The notes: a model not told the origin generated them from the letters alone. Counted from the stretch's first letter, positions 16,509-25,052 are shown. The stretch: 64,000 bases of DNA from Anaerolineales bacterium (GCA_030834895.1 JAUQXA010000010.1:62001-126000); one strand, 5' to 3'. Numbers and translations: made by a program.

Positions 16509-16766
16509 GTGGATCTAAAAGATCGATCTTCGCTTATACAGGGACGTGCCTATGGGATTCTTTGCAAACAAGAACCGATGCTGAATTAAACAAAAAAATA
16601 CGTGTTTCCTTTTCTTTGAAAATATGGCTGGCTTTGACCAGCCGCCCCGTAGTTTATCAGTGTGGAAAACGATTGTCAAGTGAACGGCAACGATAATGTA
16701 TGGTGAATGAAAGCCGGAAGGTTTTTGCTCATGTTACAATTTCAACACTTGTATTGAGGACACGCC

Positions 16767-17138
16767 ATGACCAAAATCCTGCTGGTTGAAGATATTCCTG
16801 ATAACGTTACCCTTGTTCGCAGGGCATTGTCTGCGAGAGGTTATGAGATCATCCATGCGCCCGACGCTGAGACGGGGTTGAGTCTCGCGTTGGAGCATAT
16901 CCCCGATTTGATCCTGCTCGACCTCGGATTGCCCGATTATGACGGTCAAACACTGGCGGGCTGGCTGCGTGCAGAGCCTGTTTTGGATGCCACGCCGATT
17001 GTCGCCGTCACCGCCTGGCCTGAAGAGACGGCAAAGACCATGGTCGAAAGTTATGGCTTTGCCGGTTATATCTGCAAACCGATTATTGACATCGGCGAAT
17101 TTCTTTCCAGAGTCGATTCTTTTCTGAAAGCTAAATAG
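16767..17138 (+). CDS. Single-domain response regulator (CheY-like receiver)
   Basis: The 123-residue protein is a receiver domain alone. The acidic pocket is at 'LLVEDIPDN' near the start, the phosphoacceptor Asp is in 'LILLDLGLPDYDGQ' (about residue 52), and the switch Thr and Lys are in 'VAVTAW' and 'YICKPI'. With no output domain it must act through partners. The GNAT gene begins directly after its stop codon, so the two are coexpressed. No histidine kinase is nearby. Confidence 0.92.
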   Translation: MTKILLVEDIPDNVTLVRRALSARGYEIIHAPDAETGLSLALEHIPDLILLDLGLPDYDGQTLAGWLRAEPVLDATPIVAVTAWPEETAKTMVESYGFAGYICKPIIDIGEFLSRVDSFLKAK

Positions 17139-18032
17139 ATGTTGCCTGCCGATACTAACGTCAAGCTGATTCCAGTCAGCCAGTTTACTGATGAACAACT
17201 CGCGGCGATCTATAACCAGACCCGCGTGGATTACCTCGTGCCAATGCCGATGAATGCAGCGCGCCTCGGCGAGTACATCAAGACTTATGATGTAAGCCGT
17301 GAAAATTCACTGGTTGCTCAAACTCAAGATGGGGAAATGCTGGGCGTTAACATGCTTGGGTTGCGTGACAGCCGCGCATGGATCACACGGTTGGGCGTGA
17401 TTCCCAACACGCGGCGACACGGAGTGGGAAGGCTTCTCATGGAAAGCCTGATGCAAAAGGCTCTTGACCAATCCATTCATTTTTTCATGCTCGAAGTCAT
17501 CAAACACAACACGCCCGCTCATCAATTATTTTTGAAACTCGGATTTTACGAAGTGGGCGAACTGCTTGTCCTGCGTCGTTCCCCGCTGACTCCCGCGGTT
17601 GACCCCGTTGTGGCGGATGCCCGGCGGTTGGACCGCATGGATGCCCTTGTACTGGTCGGTTGGGACCGCGGCACACAACCCTGGACAAATCAGTCCGAAT
17701 CACTGTCCAATGCCTTCGAGGTTTCGGGTCTCTACCTGACATTGGCAGATGGCAGTCGCGGTTGGCTGGTTTACCAGCGACAGAAATTTTTGCTCACCCG
17801 TTTTGCCTTCAAAACCGAGGTTGGTGACCCGGCCACGGTTGCGTATGCCTTGCTTTCGCACTTGCACAATCAATATCCGCGTCTCGATACACAGGTGGAA
17901 AATATCCAGGTCAACGATCCGCACCTGCCCGGCTTTTATCGGATGGGATATGTGGAAGCCTTCCGTCGCATCGAGATGTGGCATGGGACTCCGCCTCCCA
18001 ATCTCCAAAAGAGAATCTCCAAATCTGAATAA
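17139..18032 (+). CDS. GNAT family N-acetyltransferase
   Basis: The 297-residue protein has an N-terminal GNAT domain with the acetyl-CoA binding region 'ITRLGVIPNTRRHGVGRLLM' (about residues 84-103), and 'HNTPAHQLFLKLGFYEVGEL' as the usual end of the fold. The C-terminal half appears to be a second, weaker GNAT-like module ending 'HLPGFYRMGYVEAFRRIEM'. The substrate is unknown. It starts at the base after the response regulator stop and its own stop overlaps the next start by one base, so three genes form an operon. Confidence 0.82.
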   Translation: MLPADTNVKLIPVSQFTDEQLAAIYNQTRVDYLVPMPMNAARLGEYIKTYDVSRENSLVAQTQDGEMLGVNMLGLRDSRAWITRLGVIPNTRRHGVGRLLMESLMQKALDQSIHFFMLEVIKHNTPAHQLFLKLGFYEVGELLVLRRSPLTPAVDPVVADARRLDRMDALVLVGWDRGTQPWTNQSESLSNAFEVSGLYLTLADGSRGWLVYQRQKFLLTRFAFKTEVGDPATVAYALLSHLHNQYPRLDTQVENIQVNDPHLPGFYRMGYVEAFRRIEMWHGTPPPNLQKRISKSE

Positions 18033-18853
18033 TGAATCGTGTTGCTGTTTACATCATTCTGACCGCCCTGCTTGCTGCCTGTGCTCAAAGTGTGATTCAG
18101 GATCCCGCAGCAGTACCCAGCCCGACGGTGAGTCCGACCGTAACGCCAACAATGACGGTGGAACCGTCCGCAACGCCAAGTCCAACATCCACGGTAACTG
18201 TCACCCCGTCCTGTTATCCAATAAAAATCATGCCGCTTGGGGATTCCATCACCTATGGCGAAGGGATTGTCGGTTATGGCGGTTATCGAAATTTGCTCGG
18301 TGCTTTGCTGGAAAGCGATGGCATTCCATTTGATTTTGTCGGTTCACAAAAGAGCGCTGAGGATGTTCTTCCCGACCCCGATAACGAGGGACACTCAGGC
18401 TGGAGGATTGCAGATATCCGCGATGCAATCGAAACAGAAGGATGGCTTGAAACTTATCAGCCGGATATTATCCTGCTGCATGTTGGCTCGAACGACCTGC
18501 ATCATGTTGGTCCCAATCACCGGCAGGATGTAAATCTGGCGGACACCATTGAAAACCTTTCAGCGCTCCTGGGCGCTATCCTTGCCCGTCGGCCTGAGGC
18601 GCATGTTATTGTTGCCTACATCATCCGCACACGTTGGGGTTCTGACTCGAATCATGTTCTATACAACGAAGCAATTCCGGAGATTGCCGCATCCAAGGGG
18701 GAGCATGTTTCAGTCGTGGATATGCAGGATATTCTCTTGAAGAATGATTTCATCACTCTCTATCATCCCAACCCCAGAGGCTATGACAAGATGGCACACG
18801 CATGGGAGAAAGCCATCCTCGCGTTAGGTTTGAAATGTTCCGCTTCCAGATGA
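18032..18853 (+). CDS. SGNH/GDSL hydrolase lipoprotein
   Basis: The 273-residue protein starts with a lipoprotein signal ending in LLAACAQS, followed by a Pro/Thr/Ser-rich linker (about 25-62). The SGNH blocks are all present: 'MPLGDSITYGEG' (Ser nucleophile), the Gly in 'GYGGYRN', 'HVGSNDLHH' (Asn) and 'HPNPRGYDKMA' (catalytic Asp/His region). It is thus a surface esterase, lipase or deacetylase; carbohydrate esters are the usual substrates of this type, but the target is not visible. It is the last gene of the response regulator operon. Confidence 0.85.
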   Translation: MNRVAVYIILTALLAACAQSVIQDPAAVPSPTVSPTVTPTMTVEPSATPSPTSTVTVTPSCYPIKIMPLGDSITYGEGIVGYGGYRNLLGALLESDGIPFDFVGSQKSAEDVLPDPDNEGHSGWRIADIRDAIETEGWLETYQPDIILLHVGSNDLHHVGPNHRQDVNLADTIENLSALLGAILARRPEAHVIVAYIIRTRWGSDSNHVLYNEAIPEIAASKGEHVSVVDMQDILLKNDFITLYHPNPRGYDKMAHAWEKAILALGLKCSASR

Positions 18854-18858
18854 CCCTG

Positions 18859-19221
18859 CTAACCGCGCGCTTCGTTTGATTCGATTCCCAGCACCGAGGT
18901 CAACCCCTGAAAGAACAAACTGCCGCCAAACAGCAGGACTGTGTTTTTCATATCCCCGCTGACGATGGACCAGTGAATCCCCCACGCCACTGCCGAGACG
19001 CCGACTACGATCAGCAATAGTCCATTCAACAGAACGCGACTCTGGTGGACTGGATAAACACTGTCTTTGAAAGTCAGGATGCCGGAGCCAATCGCCAGCA
19101 TCCCCGCGCCGCTCTTGAAGGATATCCACCCCAGTGACTCGCCTGCCGATACGCACGAAAGAATGAGCAACCCGCCGATCAGTGAATTGAGAAACGCCAA
19201 CAGGATCGAAATGACTTTCAT
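18859..19221 (-). CDS. Small hypothetical membrane protein
   Basis: The start at 19221 was chosen because the ATG follows a strong GGAGG and begins a membrane segment; the longer upstream extension has no hydrophobic or conserved character. The 120-residue protein has four hydrophobic segments (about 1-25, 32-50, 59-80 and 86-108). I do not recognise the family. It is convergent with the SGNH hydrolase gene and divergent from the purine cluster. Confidence 0.65.
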   Translation of the reverse strand: MKVISILLAFLNSLIGGLLILSCVSAGESLGWISFKSGAGMLAIGSGILTFKDSVYPVHQSRVLLNGLLLIVVGVSAVAWGIHWSIVSGDMKNTVLLFGGSLFFQGLTSVLGIESNEARG

Positions 19222-19333
19222 GGCAGCCTCCTTGTCTCGTTGCTTCAAGGATAGCCAAACCGGGCTGACAAATCCTATTGAGAGTCTCTCAGATGCCCAC
19301 TGAATTCCGTCTCCTGACATCGCCAAAATCCAT

Positions 19334-19362
19334 TTGACATCCTTCCCCTTTTTTGCTACACT
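19334..19362 (+). promoter_or_regulatory. Sigma-70-type promoter of the purine cluster
   Basis: TTGACA at 19334-19339 and TACACT at 19357-19362 are separated by exactly 17 bases, a near-consensus housekeeping promoter. It lies about 50 bases before the 8-oxoguanine deaminase start and directly upstream of a palindrome that is a candidate regulator site. Confidence 0.75.
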
Positions 19363-19367
19363 ATAAG

Positions 19368-19378
19368 TTGTCAGACAA
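19368..19378. promoter_or_regulatory. Candidate GntR-family operator
   Basis: TTGTCAGACAA is a perfect palindrome around a central A and lies where transcription would start from the 19334 promoter. Similar GTCNGAC palindromes occur in front of the second GntR gene (35300 and 35367), and TTGTTTAGACAA lies at the same place relative to the -10 of the first BMP gene (30090). Two GntR/UTRA genes in the cluster are the likely binders. Confidence 0.55.
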
Positions 19379-19413
19379 TTAAGTCTAAGGCTAACTGCTA
19401 AAGTCCAAAACCA

Positions 19414-20814
19414 ATGACAACTCTTCTCATAAAAAATGCGTATCTTGTAACTATCGATGACCACCAGCGGGAAATTCCCGAAGGCGGTCTTTTTATTCGT
19501 GACGGGGTTATCGAGCAGATTGGTGCAACCCATGATCTTCCGTCCACTGCTGATGAAGTGCTTGACCTCAAGGGCCATGTCGTCCTGCCGGGGTTGGTTA
19601 ACACGCACCATCATTTCTACCAGACCCTCACGCGCGCTGTCCCTGCCGCGCAGGATGCAAACCTCTTTAATTGGCTGAAGACCTTGTACCCGATTTGGGC
19701 ACGGTTCCAACCCGATGACATTTTCGTCTCGACACAAACTGCGCTGGCGGAACTGGCGCTTTCAGGGTGCACCACTGCGTCAGATCATCTCTACCTTTTC
19801 CCAAACGGTTCGAAACTCGATGATGAAATTGCCGCCGCCCTCGAAATTGGGGTGCGGCTCCAGGCTTCCCGCGGTTCGATGAGTCTGGGTGAATCAAAGG
19901 GTGGACTCCCGCCCGACAGTGTGGTGGACACCGAGGAAAACATCCTCAAGGATTCCCAGCGCCTGATCGAAAAATACCACGATGCCAAGCCCGGCGCGAT
20001 GACCCAGATCGTGCTTGCGCCGTGTTCGCCATTCAGCGTTACCTCGGACTTGATGAAACAGTCCGCAAAAATGGCGCGGGAATATGGTGTGCATCTGCAC
20101 ACCCATCTTGCGGAGACCGAAGACGAAGACCAGTTTTGCCGTCGGATGTTCGGTCATCGTCCGGTGGGCTACATGCAGGAAGTGGATTGGGTTGGTGGTG
20201 ACGTCTGGTTCGCGCACGCGGTTTGGGTTAATGATGAGGAAATCAAAGTCTTTGCCAAGCACCACTGCGGCGTGGCGCATTGTCCCACCTCGAATATGCG
20301 GCTTGCCTCCGGCATTGCGCCGGTCAAGGAATATCGTGCGGCTGGCGTCAACGTTGGTTTGGGCGTGGATGGCTCCGCCTCCAACGATGGTTCGCACCTG
20401 CTGGCGGAAGTCCGCAACGCGATGCTGGTCTCGCGTGTAAAGGAAGGACTGACGGGTTTCTCCGCTTCACCCTCTCCCTCTCGGGGAGGGCAGGGTGAGG
20501 GGCGAAAATTGATGACTGCCCGCGAGGCTTTGCATCTCGGCACGCGCGGTGGAGCAGCGGTGTTGGGCCGTACCGATATTGGAAGTCTCGAAGTTGGTAA
20601 ATGCGCCGACTTCTTCGCTGTCAACCTGAATAAACTGTCCTACACTGGTATGCACGACCCCGTCTCGGCGGTGGTCTTTGCTCAATCTATGAATGTGGAT
20701 TACACCGTGGTTGGCGGAAAATTTGTCGTGAAGGAAGGTCAACTGGTGACGGTGAACGAACACAAGCTGATCGAAAAACATAACAAGGCGGCCAGACGCC
20801 TGCTGGCTGGATAA
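19414..20814 (+). CDS. 8-oxoguanine deaminase / SsnA-like amidohydrolase
   Basis: This 466-residue metal-dependent amidohydrolase most likely deaminates an oxidised or free guanine-type base. The first metal ligands lie in 'LVNTHHHFYQTLTRAVPA' (about 63-80), then 'GVHLHTHLAETEDED' (about 224-238), 'WFAHAVWV' and 'GLGVDGSASNDG' with the last Asp. The block 'LYPIWARFQPDDIFVSTQTA' and 'SDHLYLFPNGSKLDDE' are as I recall them from 8-oxoguanine deaminases, a subgroup close to SsnA and AtzB. Just before 'TAREALHLGTRGGAAVLG' there is an extra Ser/Pro/Gly/Arg-rich stretch encoded by a palindromic repeat (20465-20506). It opens the purine gene cluster behind a strong promoter. Confidence 0.85.
   Translation: MTTLLIKNAYLVTIDDHQREIPEGGLFIRDGVIEQIGATHDLPSTADEVLDLKGHVVLPGLVNTHHHFYQTLTRAVPAAQDANLFNWLKTLYPIWARFQPDDIFVSTQTALAELALSGCTTASDHLYLFPNGSKLDDEIAAALEIGVRLQASRGSMSLGESKGGLPPDSVVDTEENILKDSQRLIEKYHDAKPGAMTQIVLAPCSPFSVTSDLMKQSAKMAREYGVHLHTHLAETEDEDQFCRRMFGHRPVGYMQEVDWVGGDVWFAHAVWVNDEEIKVFAKHHCGVAHCPTSNMRLASGIAPVKEYRAAGVNVGLGVDGSASNDGSHLLAEVRNAMLVSRVKEGLTGFSASPSPSRGGQGEGRKLMTAREALHLGTRGGAAVLGRTDIGSLEVGKCADFFAVNLNKLSYTGMHDPVSAVVFAQSMNVDYTVVGGKFVVKEGQLVTVNEHKLIEKHNKAARRLLAG
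20465..20506. repeat. Palindromic repeat in frame within the deaminase gene
   Basis: CACCCTCTCCCTCTCGGGG is followed by its near complement (GGGAGGGCAGGGTGAGGGG). The element adds about 14 residues of low complexity (SASPSPSRGGQGEGRK region) at a surface-loop position before a conserved helix. The same CCCTCTCC...GGGTGAGG palindrome type is common as an intergenic repeat in many bacteria. Confidence 0.75.
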
Positions 20815-20824
20815 AGGAGTTTTC

Positions 20825-21154
20825 ATGGATCTTGTGACAAACGTTTTAATTGCGCTTTCCAATGGAATCCCTGGCATGGTGGTCGCGGGCATAATAATGA
20901 TTTTGATGTTGCTTGCCCTGATTAGAAAGGATCCCGGCCTGATGGTGGCTGCCGTCTTCCTGCTCATTCCCTTTGCCTTTGCAAGGGGTGCATGGACAGG
21001 ATTCCCGCTGTTTGTGCGATTGATGCCGTTGTTTGCCATGGGATCGTCCTATTTCATTGGCAGGGACGACCCCATCTTTGCCTGGTCATTGCCGATGCCG
21101 GTTTTTGGATATCTGATTTATGTTCTTTTTCAAATTCTTGCCACCCGAGCCTAA
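20825..21154 (+). CDS. Small hypothetical membrane protein in the purine cluster
   Basis: The 109-residue protein has three to four hydrophobic segments (about residues 12-36, 39-58, 62-80 and 85-105). The family is not recognised. It has a strong AAGGAG site 7 bases before the ATG and is sandwiched, with gaps of 10 and 18 bases, between two purine deaminase genes, so it is certainly cotranscribed with them; whether it helps uptake or is a bystander is unknown. Confidence 0.65.
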   Translation: MDLVTNVLIALSNGIPGMVVAGIIMILMLLALIRKDPGLMVAAVFLLIPFAFARGAWTGFPLFVRLMPLFAMGSSYFIGRDDPIFAWSLPMPVFGYLIYVLFQILATRA

Positions 21155-21172
21155 GCCCCAAATACACAGGAG

Positions 21173-22969
21173 ATGGGAATGACACCTTCCACGAAACTTA
21201 CCCGTTCACTTGTCGATGTGGCAATGGGGCGCGCCTCGGCCGACCTTGTGATCCTTGGTGGAAAATGGGTCAGCGTGCAGTCCGGCGAGATCATCCCGCA
21301 TACCGATGTCGCCATCGTCAACGGGCACATTGCCTTTGTGGGTTCTGACGCCGGCCATACGATCGGAAAGAAAACAAAGGTCATCGAAGCCAAGGGACGT
21401 CACCTTGTGCCGGGCCTGCTCGATGGTCACATGCACGTTGAGTCGGGCATGCTCACTGTCACCGAGTTTGTGCGCGCGGCGGCAGTACATGGCACCACAG
21501 GCATGTTCATCGATCCGCATGAAATTGCCAACGTTTTTGGCTTGAAGGGTGTCAAGTTGATGGTGGACGAAGCCGCCAAACAGCCCATTCACGTCTGGGT
21601 GCAGATGCCCTCCTGTGTGCCGTCGTCTCCAGGGTTTGAAACACCAGGCGCTTCGATTGGTCCCAAAGAAGTGGCCGAAGCAATGAAGTGGAAGGGGATC
21701 ATCGGACTGGGTGAGATGATGAATTTCCCCGGTGTTTTTATGAGCGATAAAAAGATGCTCGATGAGATGAACATAACCCACGCGGCAGGAAAGGTTATTG
21801 GCGGACATTACCCCTCGCTTGATTTGGGTCTGTCTTTTCATGGTTATGTGGCGGGTGGGGCTGAAGACGACCATGAAGGCACGCGAATGGAGGATGCGGT
21901 GGTTCGTGTACGGCAAGGGATGAAGGCCATGCTCCGGTATGGCTCCGCCTGGCATGACGTCGCAACGCAGGTGAAGGCAATCACTGAAAAGAAACTGGAT
22001 TCGCGTAGGTTCATCCTTTGCACAGATGACTCACATGCGGCGACCCTTGCCCAGGAGGGTCACATGGACCGGGTACTGCGTCACGCCATCTGCGAGGGAC
22101 TTACCCCAATGATCGCCATCCAGATGATGACCATCAACACAGCGGAACATTTCGGGCTTACTAGGGAAATGGGTATGATTGCGCCCGGACGTTGGGGAGA
22201 TGTCCTGCTTGTAAATGACCTGATGAATTTCAAAGCGGATGTTGTAATTGCCAGGGGGCAGGTCATTGCTGAGAATGGGGAAATGAAGATCGATTTGCCA
22301 ACAGTGAAATATCCTGCTTGGGCGAAGAAATCCGTCCGCTTAAAGAGACCACTCAAAGCGGAGGACTTTGTCCTTCGGACACGGGCGGTCGACGGCGTGG
22401 AAGTCGAGGCGCATGTCATCGGCGTCATCGAGAATCAGGCACCCACGCGTCATCTCAAGATGAAGGTCAAGGCTGAAGAGGGCGAAGTCAGGGCAGATTT
22501 GACGCGTGACCTCGCCAAGATCGCGGTGGTGGAGCGTCACCGTGGGACAGGCAAGGTGTCAGTTGGACTGGTGAATGGATTCGAATTCACAAGGAAATGT
22601 GCGATTGCTTCGACAGTGGTGCACGACAGCCATCATATGATTGTAGTTGGCACCGATGACGAGGACATGGCGATTGCCGCGAACGAACTGGCGAAGTGCG
22701 GGGGTGGACAGATTGTGGTGTTGAACGGCGAAGTAGTTGGGCAGGTGGAGTTGCAGATCGCAGGCTTGATGTCCAATGAACGTGCGGAAGTAGTTGCCAG
22801 GAAAGCGGCGTCGGTGTTGCGGGGCTTTATGGCTTGTGGTAGTGAGCTGAATAATCCAAACATGCAGTTGAGCCTGCTTGGGTTGGTGGTGATTCCCGAA
22901 TTGCGGATTTCGGACAAGGGTCTTGTCGACGTAACCAATTTTGATTTCATATCCGTCCTGGATGATTGA
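21173..22969 (+). CDS. ade: Adenine deaminase
   Basis: The enzyme converts adenine to hypoxanthine and ammonia. The 598-residue length fits the bacterial AdeC type. Metal-binding and active-site regions are visible at 'LVPGLLDGHMHVESGMLTV' (about 77-95), 'HGTTGMFIDPHEIANVFG' (about 107-124), 'GLGEMMNFPGV' (the bridging Glu), 'HYPSL' and 'FILCTDDSHAATL'. The C-terminal 'MIVVGTDDEDMAIAANELAK' and 'LGLVVIPELRISDKGLVDV' belong to the adenine deaminase C-terminal domain. Together with the preceding deaminase it would feed hypoxanthine and (8-oxo)xanthine into the cluster. A GntR gene follows after 6 bases. Confidence 0.94.
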   Translation: MGMTPSTKLTRSLVDVAMGRASADLVILGGKWVSVQSGEIIPHTDVAIVNGHIAFVGSDAGHTIGKKTKVIEAKGRHLVPGLLDGHMHVESGMLTVTEFVRAAAVHGTTGMFIDPHEIANVFGLKGVKLMVDEAAKQPIHVWVQMPSCVPSSPGFETPGASIGPKEVAEAMKWKGIIGLGEMMNFPGVFMSDKKMLDEMNITHAAGKVIGGHYPSLDLGLSFHGYVAGGAEDDHEGTRMEDAVVRVRQGMKAMLRYGSAWHDVATQVKAITEKKLDSRRFILCTDDSHAATLAQEGHMDRVLRHAICEGLTPMIAIQMMTINTAEHFGLTREMGMIAPGRWGDVLLVNDLMNFKADVVIARGQVIAENGEMKIDLPTVKYPAWAKKSVRLKRPLKAEDFVLRTRAVDGVEVEAHVIGVIENQAPTRHLKMKVKAEEGEVRADLTRDLAKIAVVERHRGTGKVSVGLVNGFEFTRKCAIASTVVHDSHHMIVVGTDDEDMAIAANELAKCGGGQIVVLNGEVVGQVELQIAGLMSNERAEVVARKAASVLRGFMACGSELNNPNMQLSLLGLVVIPELRISDKGLVDVTNFDFISVLDD

Positions 22970-22975
22970 GGAGCC

Positions 22976-23692
22976 ATGTCGAATTTTCCTTTTCAACGCT
23001 TGCAGGCAGACCTGGCGCAGTTGATCGACCACACGCCTGCGGGTCAGCGTCTGCCTTCTGAGCCAGACCTTGCAAAGCAACTTGGCGTATCCCGCGCAAC
23101 TTTGCGCGATGCCATGCGGACATTTGAGACGCAGGGACTTGTACGGCGCAGACAAGGCTCAGGTACTTTTGTGGTTGGCAAGTCGCCGGTGTTGGACACC
23201 GGTCTTGAAGTGTTGGAGAGCCTTGAGACGATGGCAAACCGCCTGGGGCTTGCGATTTCGGTCAGCAACCTGAGCGTGGAACAAATAACTGCCGATGCAA
23301 ACACGGCGGGAAATTTGAGCGTTGCTGCAGGCACACCTTTGTTGCGTGTCCGCCGTGTGATCTGTACCGATGGACGTCCCGTGGCATATTTTGTAGATAC
23401 TCTGCCTGAGTCTGTCCTGTGTATGGAAGACCTGCCGGCTGATTTTCGTGGTTCGGTTTTGGATGTGCTGCTTCAGCGCGGCGATGTGTTGAACGTTTCC
23501 CGGGCCGATATCAGCGCCACGAACGCTGTTGCCGATGTCGCGAAGGCGCTTGAGATCCAGCGCGGTGACGTGTTGTTGCAGTTCGTCTCCAAGCTGTATG
23601 CGGGGGATGGGCATGTTCTCGATTATTCGACGAGTTATTTCATTCCCGGTTATTTCCGTTTCCACGTGGTGCGCCGTGTGGGAGGCAGATAG
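22976..23692 (+). CDS. GntR/UTRA family transcriptional regulator (first)
   Basis: The 238-residue protein has an N-terminal winged helix ('GQRLPSEPDLAKQLGVSRATLRDAMRTF' then 'RRRQGSGTFV') and a C-terminal UTRA ligand domain ending in the usual aromatic 'YSTSYFIPGYFRFHVVRR'. This is the HutC type of GntR regulators, which usually repress nearby catabolic genes until a small ligand binds. Lying 6 bases behind the adenine deaminase gene, it likely controls the purine cluster and responds to a purine-related compound. A second GntR/UTRA gene at 35399 is a paralogue. Confidence 0.88.
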   Translation: MSNFPFQRLQADLAQLIDHTPAGQRLPSEPDLAKQLGVSRATLRDAMRTFETQGLVRRRQGSGTFVVGKSPVLDTGLEVLESLETMANRLGLAISVSNLSVEQITADANTAGNLSVAAGTPLLRVRRVICTDGRPVAYFVDTLPESVLCMEDLPADFRGSVLDVLLQRGDVLNVSRADISATNAVADVAKALEIQRGDVLLQFVSKLYAGDGHVLDYSTSYFIPGYFRFHVVRRVGGR

Positions 23693-23753
23693 GTTTGCTT
23701 ACACTCCGTGGTCTTTACAGGCTTTGTGGTGAATTTAAAAAATGAGGTGAAAA

Positions 23754-24974
23754 ATGAAAGTTCAGGAACTAAAAAAGAGAGTACAGGAAAATCGTGAGAA
23801 TATCATCCAGTTCATGCGCGACATCGTTGCCATTCCCAGCATGGACGGTCAATTGAAGGATGTCGGTGATCGCATCCAGGCTGAGATGAAAAAACTTGGC
23901 TTCGATGAGGCTCGCTTCGACAAAATGGGCAACACCGTTGGACGCATCGGCAATGGCAGAAAAGTGATCGTCTTTGACTCGCACATCGATACTGTCGGTG
24001 TTGGCGATCCCGAGGAGTGGGAATGGGACCCGTTCGTTGGCAAGGTGGAAGACGGTGTCCTGTACGCACGCGGGGCTTGCGATGAAAAAGGTAGTACGCC
24101 CGGCATGGTCTATGGTTTGGCGCTTGCCCGCGACCTGGGTCTGCTTGACGGCTATACCGCCTATTACTTCGGCAACATGGAAGAATGGTGTGACGGCATT
24201 GCGCCCAACACCTTCGTTGAAGTGGACCCGAAGGTCAAACCGGATTTTGTAGTCATTGGCGAGCCGACCAAGATGCAAGTCTATCGCGGACACAAGGGAC
24301 GCATCGAGTTGAAGGTCACTGCCAGTGGACGTTCGGCACACGCGGCATCGCATTACCTCGGTGACAATGCTGTTTACAAGATGATGGCGATCATCACCCA
24401 GGTCCGTGAGTTGGATCGACGCATGCGCTTCGGCATGGGCTATCATCCTGTGCAGGGCTTCCCTTCCATTGCAGTGACGGATGTGTCGGCGCGTACGGCT
24501 TCCCTTAATGCGGTGCCGGACCAGTTCACGATCTACATCGACCGCCGTATCACTTCCAATGAACCGCGCGAAGAGGTGATCCAGCAGATTAAGGGTTTGA
24601 TTCCCGACTATTTGCAGGATGAAATCGAGGTTGAGGAACTGTTCTACGATGCGCCTTCCTATACGGGCTTTGTCTTCCCTGTCTCGAAATACTACCCGGC
24701 CTGGCTGTTGGAGGATTCGCATCCGTTGGTAAATGCGGGGCAGGGCACGATCGAGGCGCTGTGGGGCGAGAAGCGGAATCTGGGTACGTGGGACTTCTCG
24801 ACCAACGGTACCTATTGGGCTGGCAAAGCGGGCATCCCGTCCATTGGTTTTGGCCCCGGCGACGAGAAAACCGCGCACATGACCAATGAAAACGTGCCGC
24901 TTGACGAGGTTGTGGCCGCCACAGAGTTTTACGCATTACTGCCGCAGATGCTGGCAGAGAAGGTAAACAAGTAA
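23754..24974 (+). CDS. ygeY: YgeY-like M20 family metallohydrolase
   Basis: The 406-residue protein is an M20 zinc peptidase/deacylase of the YgeY group linked to purine degradation clusters. The metal sites are visible: 'VFDSHIDTVGVGDPEEW' (His and Asp, about 76-92), 'YARGACDEKGSTPGM' (bridging Asp), 'GNMEEWCDG' (general base Glu plus metal Glu), and a C-terminal 'FGPGDEKTAHMTNENV' with the last His. The lid domain includes 'KGRIELKVTASGRSAHAA'. In E. coli-type clusters YgeY is placed in late steps that handle ring-opened products, with YgeW and carbamate kinase; the same neighbours follow here. The ATG has a GAGGTG site. Confidence 0.88.
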   Translation: MKVQELKKRVQENRENIIQFMRDIVAIPSMDGQLKDVGDRIQAEMKKLGFDEARFDKMGNTVGRIGNGRKVIVFDSHIDTVGVGDPEEWEWDPFVGKVEDGVLYARGACDEKGSTPGMVYGLALARDLGLLDGYTAYYFGNMEEWCDGIAPNTFVEVDPKVKPDFVVIGEPTKMQVYRGHKGRIELKVTASGRSAHAASHYLGDNAVYKMMAIITQVRELDRRMRFGMGYHPVQGFPSIAVTDVSARTASLNAVPDQFTIYIDRRITSNEPREEVIQQIKGLIPDYLQDEIEVEELFYDAPSYTGFVFPVSKYYPAWLLEDSHPLVNAGQGTIEALWGEKRNLGTWDFSTNGTYWAGKAGIPSIGFGPGDEKTAHMTNENVPLDEVVAATEFYALLPQMLAEKVNK

Positions 24975-24978
24975 TCAC

Positions 24979-25017
24979 GTAGGAAGGTACACGGAACCTG
25001 TATCCGTGTGTGCCTAC
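24979..25017. repeat. Stem-loop between ygeY-like and ATCase-like genes
   Basis: GTAGG...ACACGGA and TCCGTGT...CCTAC form an interrupted hairpin, followed by A/T-rich sequence with CTTTTT. It may act as a partial terminator. Like two other hairpins in this cluster (26042 and 28083) it starts with GTAG and ends with CTAC. Confidence 0.5.
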
Positions 25018-25052
25018 CTATATAAAATCTTTTTGATACAAGGAGTTTCAAA

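Larger units (their letters stand above)
16259..16766. other. 508-base intergenic region with three hairpins, no clear gene
   Basis: The region lies between divergent rsgA and the response regulator gene. It holds three stem-loops: 16393-16414 (CGCCACGGAAA palindrome), 16481-16508 (AGCCACGGAC/GTCCGTGGCT) and 16626-16643 (GGCTGG/CCAGCC). Read on the - strand, the first two are followed by T-rich runs, so they look like terminators for - strand transcription. A 72-codon - strand ORF starting at 16361 has a good GAGGAG site but runs into the rsgA coding sequence in another frame. A small RNA or an rsgA attenuator is possible. Confidence 0.5.

Noticed and set aside
16440..16640. tRNA or known riboswitch in the gap upstream of rsgA
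   Set aside because: No cloverleaf, T-loop sequence or known aptamer core could be seen in either strand.
23769..24878. 369-codon - strand ORF opposite the YgeY-like gene
   Set aside because: Antisense shadow; the + strand frame has all M20 metal sites.
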